This document shows positions 1 to 7,872 of a DNA stretch of 33,794 nt, piece after piece. Both the position numbers and the translations under genes were made by a program. Below the pieces are notes generated by a model. The model was not told the origin of the DNA, did no database searches, and saw only the letters and a list, made by a program, of their open reading frames with translations. The first letter of the stretch is position 1. Each line of letters opens with the position of its first letter. The stretch covers positions 1 through 33,794 of the forward strand of contig JARKOV010000181.1 of assembly GCA_029975965.1 (NCBI GenBank), read 5' to 3'. The stretch comes from Anaerolinea sp. (lineage in GTDB: Bacteria > Chloroflexota > Anaerolineae > Anaerolineales > Anaerolineaceae).

Positions 1-232
1 GCGCCGGCGTGCCGGTGGGCACCTGGCCGACAGCATTGAGTATATTGTTAAAAGCCTGCTGGATCGTGGGGCCAAACAAGGTCAGCACGCCGACGATCAC
101 CAGGACCACCAGCGCGACGATCAATGCATATTCGAGCAGACCCTGGCCTGTTGTATCTTTGCGATCTCTGGGGTGCGGAAGGTTGGCTGTGCTCCCCCCC
201 GCCGGATCTTCCCTCCGGTTTGGTTTCATCAT
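1..232 (-). CDS. Flp/Fap-type pilin, 3' end outside window
   Basis: Major subunit of a tight-adherence (Flp/Tad) type IVb pilus, exported as a prepilin and cleaved by a prepilin peptidase. The 77 visible residues start MMKPNRRED and reach TTGQGLLEYALIVAL. The prepilin site is Gly29 followed by Gln30, with the +5 Glu34 and the adjoining Tyr35 that mark Flp pilins. A hydrophobic helix follows at about residues 35-53, then an amphipathic stretch (TIQQAFNNILNAVG). The start at 232 follows an AGAGG ribosome-binding site. The reading frame is open to the window edge, so the stop codon is missing. No other tad gene is visible. The family is recognised from sequence alone with high confidence; a role as a minor pseudopilin is the main alternative. 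Confidence 0.88.
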   Translation of the reverse strand, partial: MMKPNRREDPAGGSTANLPHPRDRKDTTGQGLLEYALIVALVVLVIVGVLTLFGPTIQQAFNNILNAVGQVPTGTPA

Positions 233-747
233 CCTCTTTCTTTACGCCTTTATCCAATGCTCCGCTGCAATATGGGTGCCAGGTTGGGGGCTATCCCTTC
301 GTCGATCCCCCAGTATGGTGCAGGCGGATGCTCCATGAGAGCGCTTCATCGTTAGCAGGCTGCCGTGTGTTTACGCGGTGCCCGACTTAATTGTAAGTTT
401 TAAACCCTCCGGCGCTCGTCACACCTTCATTGCATTTTCGGGTTCATTTGCGCAAGATGAACCGCCGTTGCCCTGCCATTGTTAAGAAATAGCAACGATT
501 TCGGCATGTGGAGAAGCGCCTTGTGTGGTCGCAGGTGACTCGTCGCTTTACGGCGAAAAGAGCGGAGATGCTCACTTCGCGCCGGTTCAATTCCAGGTCG
601 CTCATCACACAACGGCTTCATTTTATTAAAGGTATATTTCATCACCTGTCAACCGATAATTTTGTTAGGTCCTGAGCATGCCTGAGCTGACCGGACAGAT
701 TTTAAAGGTGATCCATCTAACCCGGCTCTTGATCATCGAAGAGGTAT
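233..747. other. 515-base noncoding gap upstream of the pilin gene
   Basis: I see no convincing gene here. The longest frames have no ribosome-binding site and unnatural composition. Two inverted repeats are visible: GGTTCAT (441-447) with ATGAACC (457-463), and CGTTGC (466-471) with GCAACG (492-497). They lie in what would be the pilin's long upstream region on the minus strand, so a structured leader is possible, but I cannot assign a known riboswitch class. A stretch at 584-594 resembles a tRNA T-loop, but no tRNA fold forms around it. Confidence 0.5.
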
Positions 748-1764
748 TTAAGTGGAGGTGGGGTCGAAATAGCGCCTCGCCAGCCTTAAAATGTTTACCG
801 ACCAGTCGATGCGGCGGTTTGCCGCGCGCCGCCAGGACTCGGAGAGCGGGAAGGCAAACGAGCGCCCGCTCGCGGATGGGATGTCCCAAAGACCCTGTGC
901 ATCTCGCTGCTGCCAAAGCCAGTTGAGCGCTGCCGGAGCCCATTCCTTCCAGCAGGCGAAGCGCGATACCAGCTCCTGAGCGTGAAACCAGGACTCGAAG
1001 CCTCTTTGCTCGAGGCGCGGGAACTCCGCCAGGCTGCGCTCGTAGACGTAGTAGACCCCGTCGGCTTTGTGCATGACGAACTCGAGCAGGCGGTGCTCCA
1101 GCTCGGGTGGCAGGCGCTGGCGGGTGGCGGAGAGGATGACCAGCGGATACAAAACGTGGCAGGGGGTATAGCGCCGGCTGGGGATGCCCGCCAGCCGCTG
1201 GTGGCAGGCCAGCTCGGCTTCGCGGTTATAGCTGCCGCCGGCAAAAGCGCCTTCCACCACCGCGGCCCAATATCGCCACAGGGGCTCGAGCGCGGGGTGG
1301 TCGTTGTCGATCAGGGCCAGCATCGCCGCCGAGACCGAGCGGATGTTGTGCGGGAAGATCAGTGGGTGGTCGTGCTTCTCCGGCGGGTCGGACCACGTCG
1401 TGTGCCCCTGGAGGTGAGCCTGGATGAACCCCGCCGCCTTTTTCAGGATGGGGCTGTGGCGGTCCAGCCCGAGGGCGAGCGCGCGCTGGATAGCGAACTC
1501 GCTGGTCGGAAAAGAGCCTTTCACGGCGGTGTCTTGGGTGTGGAAGCGTCCCCAGGTGCCGTCGGGCTGCTGCGCCGCGGAAAGCTCCTGCACCCGGCGG
1601 CTCGCGAGTAGTTGCCGTTCAGTTTCCATGCGAGCCGGGTCGTCCGGCGGGCAGCGCAGCACGTCGCGCAGGAGGATCAGGCGCGGCGAGAGGTCGGGAT
1701 TCAAGTCGAGGAGCTGTTGGGCCAGGCGGCCAATCTCTGCCTGGCCGAACGCGATCCGGTTCAT
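748..1764 (-). CDS. Alpha/alpha-toroid (prenyltransferase/squalene-cyclase-like) protein of unknown function
   Basis: A 338-residue soluble protein with no signal peptide or membrane segment. Two Q-x-D-G-x-W-like motifs (QQPDGTWG near residue 65 and QRDAQGLWD near 287) and regularly spaced helices recall the QW repeats of terpenoid-cyclase/prenyltransferase alpha-alpha barrels. I see no DxDD catalytic motif, so a cyclase reaction is not supported. The ATG at 1764 has a GGGGAG-type ribosome-binding site about nine bases upstream. It is the last gene of a minus-strand unit with the 363-, 518- and 210-residue proteins and lies 34 bases after the 363-residue gene. The fold assignment is inference; the function is unknown. 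Confidence 0.55.
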   Translation of the reverse strand: MNRIAFGQAEIGRLAQQLLDLNPDLSPRLILLRDVLRCPPDDPARMETERQLLASRRVQELSAAQQPDGTWGRFHTQDTAVKGSFPTSEFAIQRALALGLDRHSPILKKAAGFIQAHLQGHTTWSDPPEKHDHPLIFPHNIRSVSAAMLALIDNDHPALEPLWRYWAAVVEGAFAGGSYNREAELACHQRLAGIPSRRYTPCHVLYPLVILSATRQRLPPELEHRLLEFVMHKADGVYYVYERSLAEFPRLEQRGFESWFHAQELVSRFACWKEWAPAALNWLWQQRDAQGLWDIPSASGRSFAFPLSESWRRAANRRIDWSVNILRLARRYFDPTST

Positions 1765-1798
1765 GTTTCGTTTCTCCCCCCGGAGCAGTTGGGGATGT

Positions 1799-2890
1799 TT
1801 AAACCAGGTCCGGGCCGTTGATTTTGAAATGCTTGCGCAACTGGTTGATCGCGGGGATGTAGCCGTTCTCGGCGATCTGGTGGCTGGCGCTGGCCGAGCG
1901 GTAGGTGGACTTGTTAGCCCCGTAGAGCAGCGAGAGGTTGATCGCCGCGCCGCGCGCGTACTCGCTCAGCGATTGGGAGATCGGTTGGTTGGCGGTCAGC
2001 TTTGCGGCGGTGAACTCGGCCAGCGCCGCCAGGCTCTCGATCTGCAGCGAAAGCAGGGTCAGGTTGCTGTGGTAGCACCCCGCCACGCGCAGGTCGCTCA
2101 TGCCGAAGTAGCCCGGCAGCCACACCGACCTTCCCCGGCTGGCGCGGAAGACCTGGTGACCGGCGATCTCTTCGTTCTTGATCGGCGTGATGGCGTTGCC
2201 GAGGGTCTTGTGTTTGGCGGTGTCCCACAGGCGGTTCCAGCCGGCCAGCCCTTCGAGGGCTTTGTGCACCTGGCTGTTCAGCTTGAGCTCTGTAGCTGCA
2301 TTGACCCCGCTACCGTTGATGAAGGTGACGACGGAGAACAACTGCCCGGGGTTGCCGGCGTTCGCGCCGGCCCCGCGCAGCGTGCCGCGCAGCCGGTTCA
2401 TCGCCTCGTCCAGCAGGTCAACGAGCTGGACAGGCGCGGCGGCCGGGCCGGGGAGCTGGTACACCGCATCGTAGCGCAGCGCCAGCGCGTGGGCGACGGC
2501 CTGCTTGAGGGTGAACGCGCCTTTGACGGTGAGGCTGGCGACGACCCCCATGGCGTGCGGCCAGCCGTAGCCGCTGCACACCACCCTGGCCGGGATGCCC
2601 GGGGTGACCGACGCCTTGGCGACGGATGGGAAGAAGGCGGGCAGCAATTTGCTGCGGATGTCTTTGGGTTTGGCCTCCTCCAGCTTGCGCGCCTGCAGGT
2701 AGTATTGCCAGAAATGCCCCGAGTGGCGGGGCAGCTCCCACAGGCCAAGGCCTTTCTGCGCCTGGGCGAAGCTGGCCTCGTAGGTGGCCGGGTTAGCCAT
2801 GAAGCCGAAGGGAGCCGCCGCCGGGATCAAGCCGTCGAAGGATTCAACCTGGAGGAATGCGACCCTGAATTCGGAGATTTGGACTGCCAT
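1799..2890 (-). CDS. Conserved-looking hypothetical protein, 363 aa
   Basis: I do not recognise this family. The protein is soluble, with no signal peptide or clear transmembrane helix. It is moderately rich in Ala and Leu, with an aromatic N-terminal third (HSGHFWQYYLQARK near residue 60) and a C-terminal part rich in Ser, Tyr and Asn. The ATG at 2890 has only a weak GGGA upstream, so translation may depend partly on the upstream message. It sits between the 338-residue toroid-like protein and the secreted 518-residue protein in one minus-strand unit, separated from the latter by 148 bases that hold a strong hairpin and a possible 23-codon reading frame. Confidence 0.6.
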   Translation of the reverse strand: MAVQISEFRVAFLQVESFDGLIPAAAPFGFMANPATYEASFAQAQKGLGLWELPRHSGHFWQYYLQARKLEEAKPKDIRSKLLPAFFPSVAKASVTPGIPARVVCSGYGWPHAMGVVASLTVKGAFTLKQAVAHALALRYDAVYQLPGPAAAPVQLVDLLDEAMNRLRGTLRGAGANAGNPGQLFSVVTFINGSGVNAATELKLNSQVHKALEGLAGWNRLWDTAKHKTLGNAITPIKNEEIAGHQVFRASRGRSVWLPGYFGMSDLRVAGCYHSNLTLLSLQIESLAALAEFTAAKLTANQPISQSLSEYARGAAINLSLLYGANKSTYRSASASHQIAENGYIPAINQLRKHFKINGPDLV

Positions 2891-2937
2891 GCTTGACTTC
2901 CCTTTTTGATTGTGCTATACAGATAGTGACTCGATGG

Positions 2938-3009
2938 CTAGGCCCCAATGGGCGGCCCGCATAGTGTGGGCCACTCGTAGGAGCGGCTCCAACAGGAGCA
3001 TTCATCCAT
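2938..3009 (-). CDS. Possible 23-codon Cys/Trp-containing small peptide
   Basis: An ATG at 3009 is preceded by GGAGG with five-base spacing, an ideal ribosome-binding site. It opens a 23-codon frame ending in TAG at 2938. The peptide starts MDECSCWSRSYEW and has three Cys and two Trp. The ribosome-binding site lies inside one arm of a perfect inverted repeat (3009-3031), so translation could be gated by RNA folding. The next gene starts 47 bases downstream, so this could be a leader peptide. Nothing shows it is conserved, and it may be fortuitous. Confidence 0.2.
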   Translation of the reverse strand: MDECSCWSRSYEWPTLCGPPIGA

Positions 3010-3040
3010 GGTAACCTCCCGGAGGTTACCACAATTTTTT
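3009..3040 (+). terminator. Perfect 11-bp hairpin with T-run on the plus strand
   Basis: Arms 3009-3019 and 3021-3031 are perfectly complementary, with a single central base, so a few central pairs must open to form the loop. TTTTTT follows at 3035-3040. In the plus direction this is a canonical intrinsic terminator, yet no plus-strand gene precedes it. In the minus direction, the sense of the surrounding operon, an A-run comes first and the hairpin hides the GGAGG of a 23-codon frame. It may end antisense transcription or control translation between the 518- and 363-residue genes. Confidence 0.5.
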
Positions 3041-4595
3041 AATCCTGCCCCGCCGGCCAGACCTGCTCCTGGACGAGGGCGATGCGCGAGATGCGCGTCA
3101 CCTTCGAGTCCTCGACCTTGAGCGGCTGGTCGCCGTTGGCCCATTCCACCACCACGTGCTTGGCGCGCATGGCGTCCTTCAGGGCTTTGCGGATGTCCTC
3201 GGCGCCCTGCGGGGTGTCGATGCTGCGCTCGCCGGCCGTGCGGTCGAGGATGGCACTGATCGCGCTTTGCGTCCCCACCGGCGCCGCCGGGGTGAATTCA
3301 AAGTGGATGAACGGCAACAGCCAGACCTTGCCCGGCTCGTCCTTGACCGGTGGGAAGATCGCGAAGCGCGTGTTGTTGTAGTCCGCCTGCCAGAGGTAAA
3401 TGCCGCTCTTGTTCAGCTCCAGCTTGCGCAGGATCGACAGGGGGGTGTCCTCGGGCAGCGGGATCTCGCGCTTGAGCGCTTTGCGCACCAGGAGGATCAG
3501 CCACCAGAAAAGCACGCCCAACAGCAGGGAAATGACCCACAGGCGCAGGATGTCCGCCAGCCCGAACGTGTCGGGGAAACGGCTGGGGAGACCGACCAGG
3601 GCGGCGTACCCGCGGTAGACCACGATCAGCGGGATGGAGAGCGTGATGGTCAGCACCCAGAATTCGACGTTGGTCGGGGTCAACCCCAGGTCGGCCTTGG
3701 GCGAAAAGCGCTTCCAGCAGAAGCCAAAGGCGATCATCACCAGGAAGCCTGGGAGGAGCAGGTAGGTGGGCATGCCCAACAGCTTGAGCAGGTCCGACTG
3801 CTCGGTGACCACGCCGATCGGGATGGTTTTGGAGACCTGCTGGCTGCCGGTGAACTCGCGCCCGTCCTGCGCCCAGCGGATGCGCGCGTCGAAGACGAGC
3901 ACCTCGTCGCCGATCTGGTAGGGGCTCTTGAGGGTCACCCCAAAGGCGAAGCTCTCGGTCGAGCGGGGGGCGATGGCGACGTTGCTGGTCGCTTCGCGGG
4001 GGGCGGCGGTGATGTAGCGCACCCCGCCGGCTTCCAGGCTCTCCAGCGTGAGGGGGTAGGCCGAGAGGTTCTGCAGCGAGACGATCACCAGCCCCTCCTG
4101 GTTTTCACCGAGCACCTTGACCGGCGTCTCGACCTTGAGGGCGATCAGCTTGTCGATCGCCGGCACTTGGCGCTCCTGGATATCCAGCTTGACCACCGCC
4201 ACGCTGGATTTGGGCGCGGTCTTGCCCGCATCGCTCCACTCATAGGCCAGCCGGAAGACCAGCGAACCGCTGGCGTACCCGTTGGCGCTGCGCCGCACAT
4301 GCACGGGCACGGCGGCGCTGGTGCCCGCCTCGACCGCGGCGGGCAAGGCGGGCTGCGGGTCGACCTGCACCCCGGCCGTGCCGGAGATGTCCAGGCTGAG
4401 CGGGGTGATCGGCACCGCCAGGTCGTTCTGGACCAAGAGGGTCAGGTCGGCCTCGCCCTCCAGGAACAAGTCCAGCGGCTTGGGCTGCACGTCGAGCACC
4501 ACGCCGGCGGCGGCGCGCGCCGCCCCGGGCAGGCCGGCCAGGAGCATGAAGGCGAGGGAAAATATGGCGAGCAGGTTGGATCGAATGCGGCGCAT
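3039..4595 (-). CDS. Secreted/membrane protein with Ig-like ectodomain, unknown function
   Basis: A signal peptide (about residues 1-30, hydrophobic core ending in LPGAARAA) is followed by about 240 residues of beta-rich sequence. These resemble tandem Ig-like domains of the kind that describe 'LTLLVQNDLAVPITPLSL'-style additive repeats. Three hydrophobic segments follow (near YLLLPGFLVMIAFGF, FWVLTITLSIPLIVVY and LWVISLLLGVLFWWLI), then a cytoplasmic C-terminal domain of about 140 residues. A GTG at 4607 extends the frame, but the ATG at 4595 has AGAGGT just upstream and a better signal peptide, so I chose 4595 (518 aa). The 210-residue gene ends at 4604, so the two are translationally close. 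Probably the membrane partner of that protein; the function is not recognisable. Confidence 0.7.
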   Translation of the reverse strand: MRRIRSNLLAIFSLAFMLLAGLPGAARAAAGVVLDVQPKPLDLFLEGEADLTLLVQNDLAVPITPLSLDISGTAGVQVDPQPALPAAVEAGTSAAVPVHVRRSANGYASGSLVFRLAYEWSDAGKTAPKSSVAVVKLDIQERQVPAIDKLIALKVETPVKVLGENQEGLVIVSLQNLSAYPLTLESLEAGGVRYITAAPREATSNVAIAPRSTESFAFGVTLKSPYQIGDEVLVFDARIRWAQDGREFTGSQQVSKTIPIGVVTEQSDLLKLLGMPTYLLLPGFLVMIAFGFCWKRFSPKADLGLTPTNVEFWVLTITLSIPLIVVYRGYAALVGLPSRFPDTFGLADILRLWVISLLLGVLFWWLILLVRKALKREIPLPEDTPLSILRKLELNKSGIYLWQADYNNTRFAIFPPVKDEPGKVWLLPFIHFEFTPAAPVGTQSAISAILDRTAGERSIDTPQGAEDIRKALKDAMRAKHVVVEWANGDQPLKVEDSKVTRISRIALVQEQVWPAGQD

Positions 4596-4603
4596 CTTAC
4601 CTC

Positions 4604-5236
4604 TCACGGGTTTTTGGTGAAGGTGAAGGCGTAAAACGGCGTGTCGGCCAGCTTCTCCTGGGTCTCTTCGGTGAAGAGGCGGACGACGTATTTCAGCTCG
4701 TAGGCGCCGGGGTCGAGGTGGAATTCATCGTAGGGGATGAAGATGATCCAGTCGCTGTAGTCGGTGTCGTCGTAGCCCGGCCGGAAGCTGTTCCAGGAGG
4801 CGACGTTGCCCTCTGCGTCGGCGTAAGCCCCGTTGAGGTCGCGCAGCGGCGCGCCGCTGTTGTAATGGAAGTAGGCCACCGCCATGCAGGCCACGTCCTT
4901 GTAGCCCCAGATGGAGAACTGCAGGTGGATGCGCATGCCGAACTGGTTGTTCTCGGTCACGTCGTAATCGACCCACACGTTTTCAACCTGGGCGCCGCGG
5001 GACTGCTCGAAGGGAGTGGGGGTGACCTGCTGCGGCGGGACGGGGGTCTCGGTGGGGGGCGCCGGGAGGGTGGCGGTGAGGGTCGGCGTGCTGCGGTCGA
5101 AGATTTGCGCGATGCGCTCGGGGGCGTTCCAGGCGGCCAGCAGCGCGAAGCATCCCGTCACCGCGGCGGCCAGCACGGTGCCCAGGCAGCCCCACATCTC
5201 TTTGCTCAGGCCGGTTTTTTGCTCTCCAGCGCCCAT
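4604..5236 (-). CDS. Single-pass membrane-anchored protein with TP-rich linker, 210 aa
   Basis: First gene of the minus-strand unit. A short cytoplasmic N-terminus is followed by one transmembrane helix (about residues 14-36, CLGTVLAAAVTGCFALLAAW), then a Thr/Pro-rich linker (about 48-78) and an extracytoplasmic beta-rich domain of about 130 residues. The domain has regularly spaced aromatic residues and acidic patches (NNQFGMRIHLQFSIWGYKD). The linker type is common in Anaerolineae surface proteins. The ATG at 5236 has a GGGG-type ribosome-binding site. A good promoter lies about 90 bases upstream. I do not recognise the outer domain. Confidence 0.7.
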   Translation of the reverse strand: MGAGEQKTGLSKEMWGCLGTVLAAAVTGCFALLAAWNAPERIAQIFDRSTPTLTATLPAPPTETPVPPQQVTPTPFEQSRGAQVENVWVDYDVTENNQFGMRIHLQFSIWGYKDVACMAVAYFHYNSGAPLRDLNGAYADAEGNVASWNSFRPGYDDTDYSDWIIFIPYDEFHLDPGAYELKYVVRLFTEETQEKLADTPFYAFTFTKNP

Positions 5237-5326
5237 CCGTTCACCCCTTCGGCGGAAATTTGATGGTGTTTCAATTTGCAGAAAATGAATTACCGAATCG
5301 GAAATATGACATTCTAAGATGGATTT

Positions 5327-5355
5327 AGTATAAGTAAATGCGAGGACGGTTTCAA
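5327..5355 (-). promoter_or_regulatory. Sigma-70-type promoter for the 210-aa gene unit
   Basis: On the minus strand TTGAAA (5355-5350) and TATACT (5332-5327) are separated by exactly 17 bases. Initiation would be near 5320, giving a leader of about 85 bases before the ATG at 5236. The promoter faces away from the CHAT operon, so this intergenic region drives transcription both ways. Confidence 0.6.
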
Positions 5356-5441
5356 TAGGCGAAAACGTGAGCCGCGGGTGAGGTGGTTTCGCCCGGCAAA
5401 GATAGTGAAAGGATGATGATCGCCTTCTCCTGACATGTTTG

Positions 5442-5447
5442 TATAAT
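5442..5447 (+). promoter_or_regulatory. Probable -10 box for the CHAT operon
   Basis: A perfect TATAAT lies 75 bases before the GTG start of the CHAT gene, in strongly AT-rich surroundings. No good -35 hexamer is visible at the usual spacing, so an activator or an UP-like AT-rich stretch may compensate. The call rests on the -10 box and position only. Confidence 0.4.
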
Positions 5448-5521
5448 AGTAGAGTTAAATTTAATATTTAAACCAATCTATTCTGGGATTTTCCACCCAT
5501 CCGATTTTTCGAACGTGGAGC

Positions 5522-6727
5522 GTGCACTTGGATAAAGTACTGATCCTTTACAGCAATCCGGCTAACACGCGGCGGCTCAGGTTGGATAAAGAAGCCCGGG
5601 CGATCAGCGAAGTTGTCTCAAAACTGGGATTGCCATATGGCGCCGTGATAAGCCGCCATGCGACAACTTATAACGATCTGGTCAATGTGCTTGCGGAGGA
5701 TCAATACGACATCATCCAATTTTCCACGCACGGGACGGCTGAGAGCGTCGTTCTTGAGGGGGTCAATAGCAAAACGGGCGTCAAGGTCAGCGCTGAGCGA
5801 ATTGCTTCCTTGCTGGTGAAGACGCAACCCCACCTCAAGCTGGCAATTTTCATGAGCTGTTTTTCAGCGATCTCCATCCCGATATTGATCAAGTCCGCCT
5901 CGTACCTGATGACCATCTACGGGGAAGCGGACGATACTATGTCGATCAATTTCATCAAGGATTTTTATGAGCACCGCTTCCGAGGAGAGGCTATCCACGA
6001 AGCTTTTTACTATGCCCAGGAGTTAAATTCAAACTTATACAACGTCCTGCTTTCCAGAAGGGCTTTGGATGCCAATAAGGAGAAACCCTTGCTGCAGATT
6101 TATCCAAAGGGAGGCTATCTCACGGAATCTTTCCTGGTGGACATTTCCGATGCTGAGGAAAATATCCGCGGCCTGGATGTGCCGGTGGACACGTTCTTAT
6201 CCATCCTTTCGCGGAAGATAAGGCTGCATTCCAGGATTTTTGATTTCGCCCGCGAGCGGGTTTATCTCCCCATCGGCAACTACATTGGGGTATTTTCATG
6301 GGTTAATCCGAATGAAGTGATCAAGTGCCATGAAATCTTGAAGATAAAGCCCGGTACGCCCGAAATTGTTTATGACGTTTGGGCCAGCATGGTTCTAAAC
6401 TACAATGATTCCGTGATCCTGACATACCGGCGTCCGGAAAATTTGGGTACGAGAAAGATCTACGAAAGCGCCTTAACCAATTATAAAAATATCCTAACCA
6501 AATATCTTTCGGCTGAAAAAGTGAACCTTGTCATGGAAGAGCTGATCCCGGACGAATTTCAGATGGCGAAATCATTGATCAAGGCGAATCTCGACTTGGC
6601 AGAGATGAAAGTTGACATGGAAGATTTCGACTCGGCTACCATCAACTTTGAATTTATCCTCAGTTCCTTCCACGATCTGCTGGATGCCATGACAGCCAGG
6701 ATCGCCCAAAAACCCCAACAACGATGA
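5522..6727 (+). CDS. CHAT-domain (caspase-like) cysteine protease with C-terminal helical repeats
   Basis: A caspase-fold protease of the CHAT family (named for its association with TPR proteins). Residues 1 to about 190 begin with the typical VLILYSNPANTRRLRLDKE strand and turn. The catalytic dyad is visible as His70 in QFSTHGT and Cys113 in IFMSCFSA. Residues about 330-390 look like a TPR-type helical hairpin (AKSLIKANLDLAEMKVDMED region), a likely partner-binding part. There is no signal peptide, so it acts in the cytoplasm. The GTG start at 5522 is the first in the domain's frame and has a poor ribosome-binding site. The stop overlaps the next ATG (ATGA at 6724), so the two proteins are made together. 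Codon use is AT-rich compared with both flanks, suggesting transfer. In known systems CHAT proteases act on a partner after infection sensing. Here the substrate is unknown; the 382-residue neighbour is the obvious candidate. Confidence 0.85.
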   Translation: MHLDKVLILYSNPANTRRLRLDKEARAISEVVSKLGLPYGAVISRHATTYNDLVNVLAEDQYDIIQFSTHGTAESVVLEGVNSKTGVKVSAERIASLLVKTQPHLKLAIFMSCFSAISIPILIKSASYLMTIYGEADDTMSINFIKDFYEHRFRGEAIHEAFYYAQELNSNLYNVLLSRRALDANKEKPLLQIYPKGGYLTESFLVDISDAEENIRGLDVPVDTFLSILSRKIRLHSRIFDFARERVYLPIGNYIGVFSWVNPNEVIKCHEILKIKPGTPEIVYDVWASMVLNYNDSVILTYRRPENLGTRKIYESALTNYKNILTKYLSAEKVNLVMEELIPDEFQMAKSLIKANLDLAEMKVDMEDFDSATINFEFILSSFHDLLDAMTARIAQKPQQR

Positions 6728-7872
6728 TTTCCTTGTTTGATGAGATCGAGCGATGGAAAACTGAACCGGCAGGTTATTCAGAGCCGAATTTCACCTACTT
6801 AAACACATCAAATCGATCAGAATTCATCCAAGTCAGGAATAGGCTGGATGACTGGTTTTCACGTTTTCCAGAGGCTTCGAAATTGGAGTTGAGAAGGAGG
6901 TTTCGTTCTAAAAATGATCTACATCATCGAAGTGCATTCTTTGAATTGTTCTTGCATGAGTTGATGTTGAGGTTGGGATGTCAGTTGATTCTCCATCCTG
7001 CATTGGAGAACACATTAAAAAGTCCAGATTTCCTGGTAACTGATGGTAATGGTGACGCTTATCTTGAAGCTACAGTCGCAAGTGGAAAATCGACTGCCGA
7101 ATCTGCCGCACAAGCCAGAGCAAATATCTTGTATGATGTTCTTGATCGAAACGTAGAAACACCAGATTTTTTCCTGTCTATATCTATCCGGAACCTTCCT
7201 AAATCTTCTCTCCCGGCTAAAGACATCGCCACATCCATAAATAAGTTCTTATCCACAGTTGATTATGATAATACCTCGTGCATCTACTCGACCGAGGGCA
7301 TTTCTAGCTTGCCTACTTTTATATATAAAAGCGAGAGATGTGAGTTTGAAATTCGTCCTATTCCGAAATCGTCCAAGCTGAGAGGGAAGAAAGGAGTCAG
7401 ACCTATAGGCTCAAGGGTTTCCACAGGGTGGATGGACCATAGGACTCCCTTACGGGATGCAATAATTCAAAAAGGGAAGAGATATAGTGCACTCAAACTA
7501 CCCTATGTGATTGCAGTAAACGCAATGGAACCCATTGATAACGAAGATGTGATCGATGCATTATTTGGTAGCGAGAATTATTTAATACGAATATCTGACG
7601 ATCACTCGTATCACGAAGTGTCAGAGCCTAAGAGGTCGCCAGATGGCGTTTGGTATGGCCCAAACGGAATTCGTTACACCAGGATAAGTGCTGTACTTAT
7701 CGTTTCCCAATTGGCACCTTGGAGTATCGTCGAGACTGAAATTCAGCTTTTTCATAATCCCTGGGCAAAAATGAAATATTCTGGCGTTTTAACGCAATTA
7801 AATCAAGTCATTCCCATAGGTGGTGAAATTATTTTTCAGACTGGGATCCAAATGAGCTCTTTGTTTAAGTAA
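6724..7872 (+). CDS. PD-(D/E)XK-like protein coupled to the CHAT protease
   Basis: A 382-residue soluble protein, translationally coupled to the CHAT gene by ATGA. The segment around residues 70-130 has the layout of a restriction-endonuclease-like core: Glu74 in a helix (FFELFLHEL), Pro101-Asp102 in SPDFLV, Glu115 in AYLEAT, then Gln130 and Tyr in a following helix (QARANILY). The usual Lys of (D/E)xK is Thr117, so the active site is either a variant or dead. The C-terminal third has a conserved-looking block (ISAVLIVSQLAPW and LFHNPWAKMK) that I associate with an uncharacterised family, but I cannot name it. Base composition is very AT-rich. Possible roles: a nuclease effector released or activated by protease cleavage, or a sensor. 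The nuclease function is inference from motif spacing. Confidence 0.6.
   Translation: MISLFDEIERWKTEPAGYSEPNFTYLNTSNRSEFIQVRNRLDDWFSRFPEASKLELRRRFRSKNDLHHRSAFFELFLHELMLRLGCQLILHPALENTLKSPDFLVTDGNGDAYLEATVASGKSTAESAAQARANILYDVLDRNVETPDFFLSISIRNLPKSSLPAKDIATSINKFLSTVDYDNTSCIYSTEGISSLPTFIYKSERCEFEIRPIPKSSKLRGKKGVRPIGSRVSTGWMDHRTPLRDAIIQKGKRYSALKLPYVIAVNAMEPIDNEDVIDALFGSENYLIRISDDHSYHEVSEPKRSPDGVWYGPNGIRYTRISAVLIVSQLAPWSIVETEIQLFHNPWAKMKYSGVLTQLNQVIPIGGEIIFQTGIQMSSLFK

Noticed and set aside
381..403. ATTGTAAGT half-site identical to one arm of the ROK operator
   Set aside because: Only a half-site, almost 20 kb away and not at a recognisable promoter; chance is sufficient.
521..612. tRNA-like signals: a T-loop-like GGTTCAATTCC and distant TTGTGTG/CACACAA complementarity
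   Set aside because: The T-stem would have two mismatches, the T-arm is not next to the apparent acceptor stem, and no proper anticodon or D-arm forms.
427..645. 72-codon frame on the minus strand
   Set aside because: No ribosome-binding site and composition unlike a protein; it lies across the inverted repeats of a noncoding region.
1424..2896. 490-codon plus-strand frame opposite the minus-strand unit
   Set aside because: Typical antisense shadow in high-GC DNA; the minus-strand products have natural composition and ribosome-binding sites.
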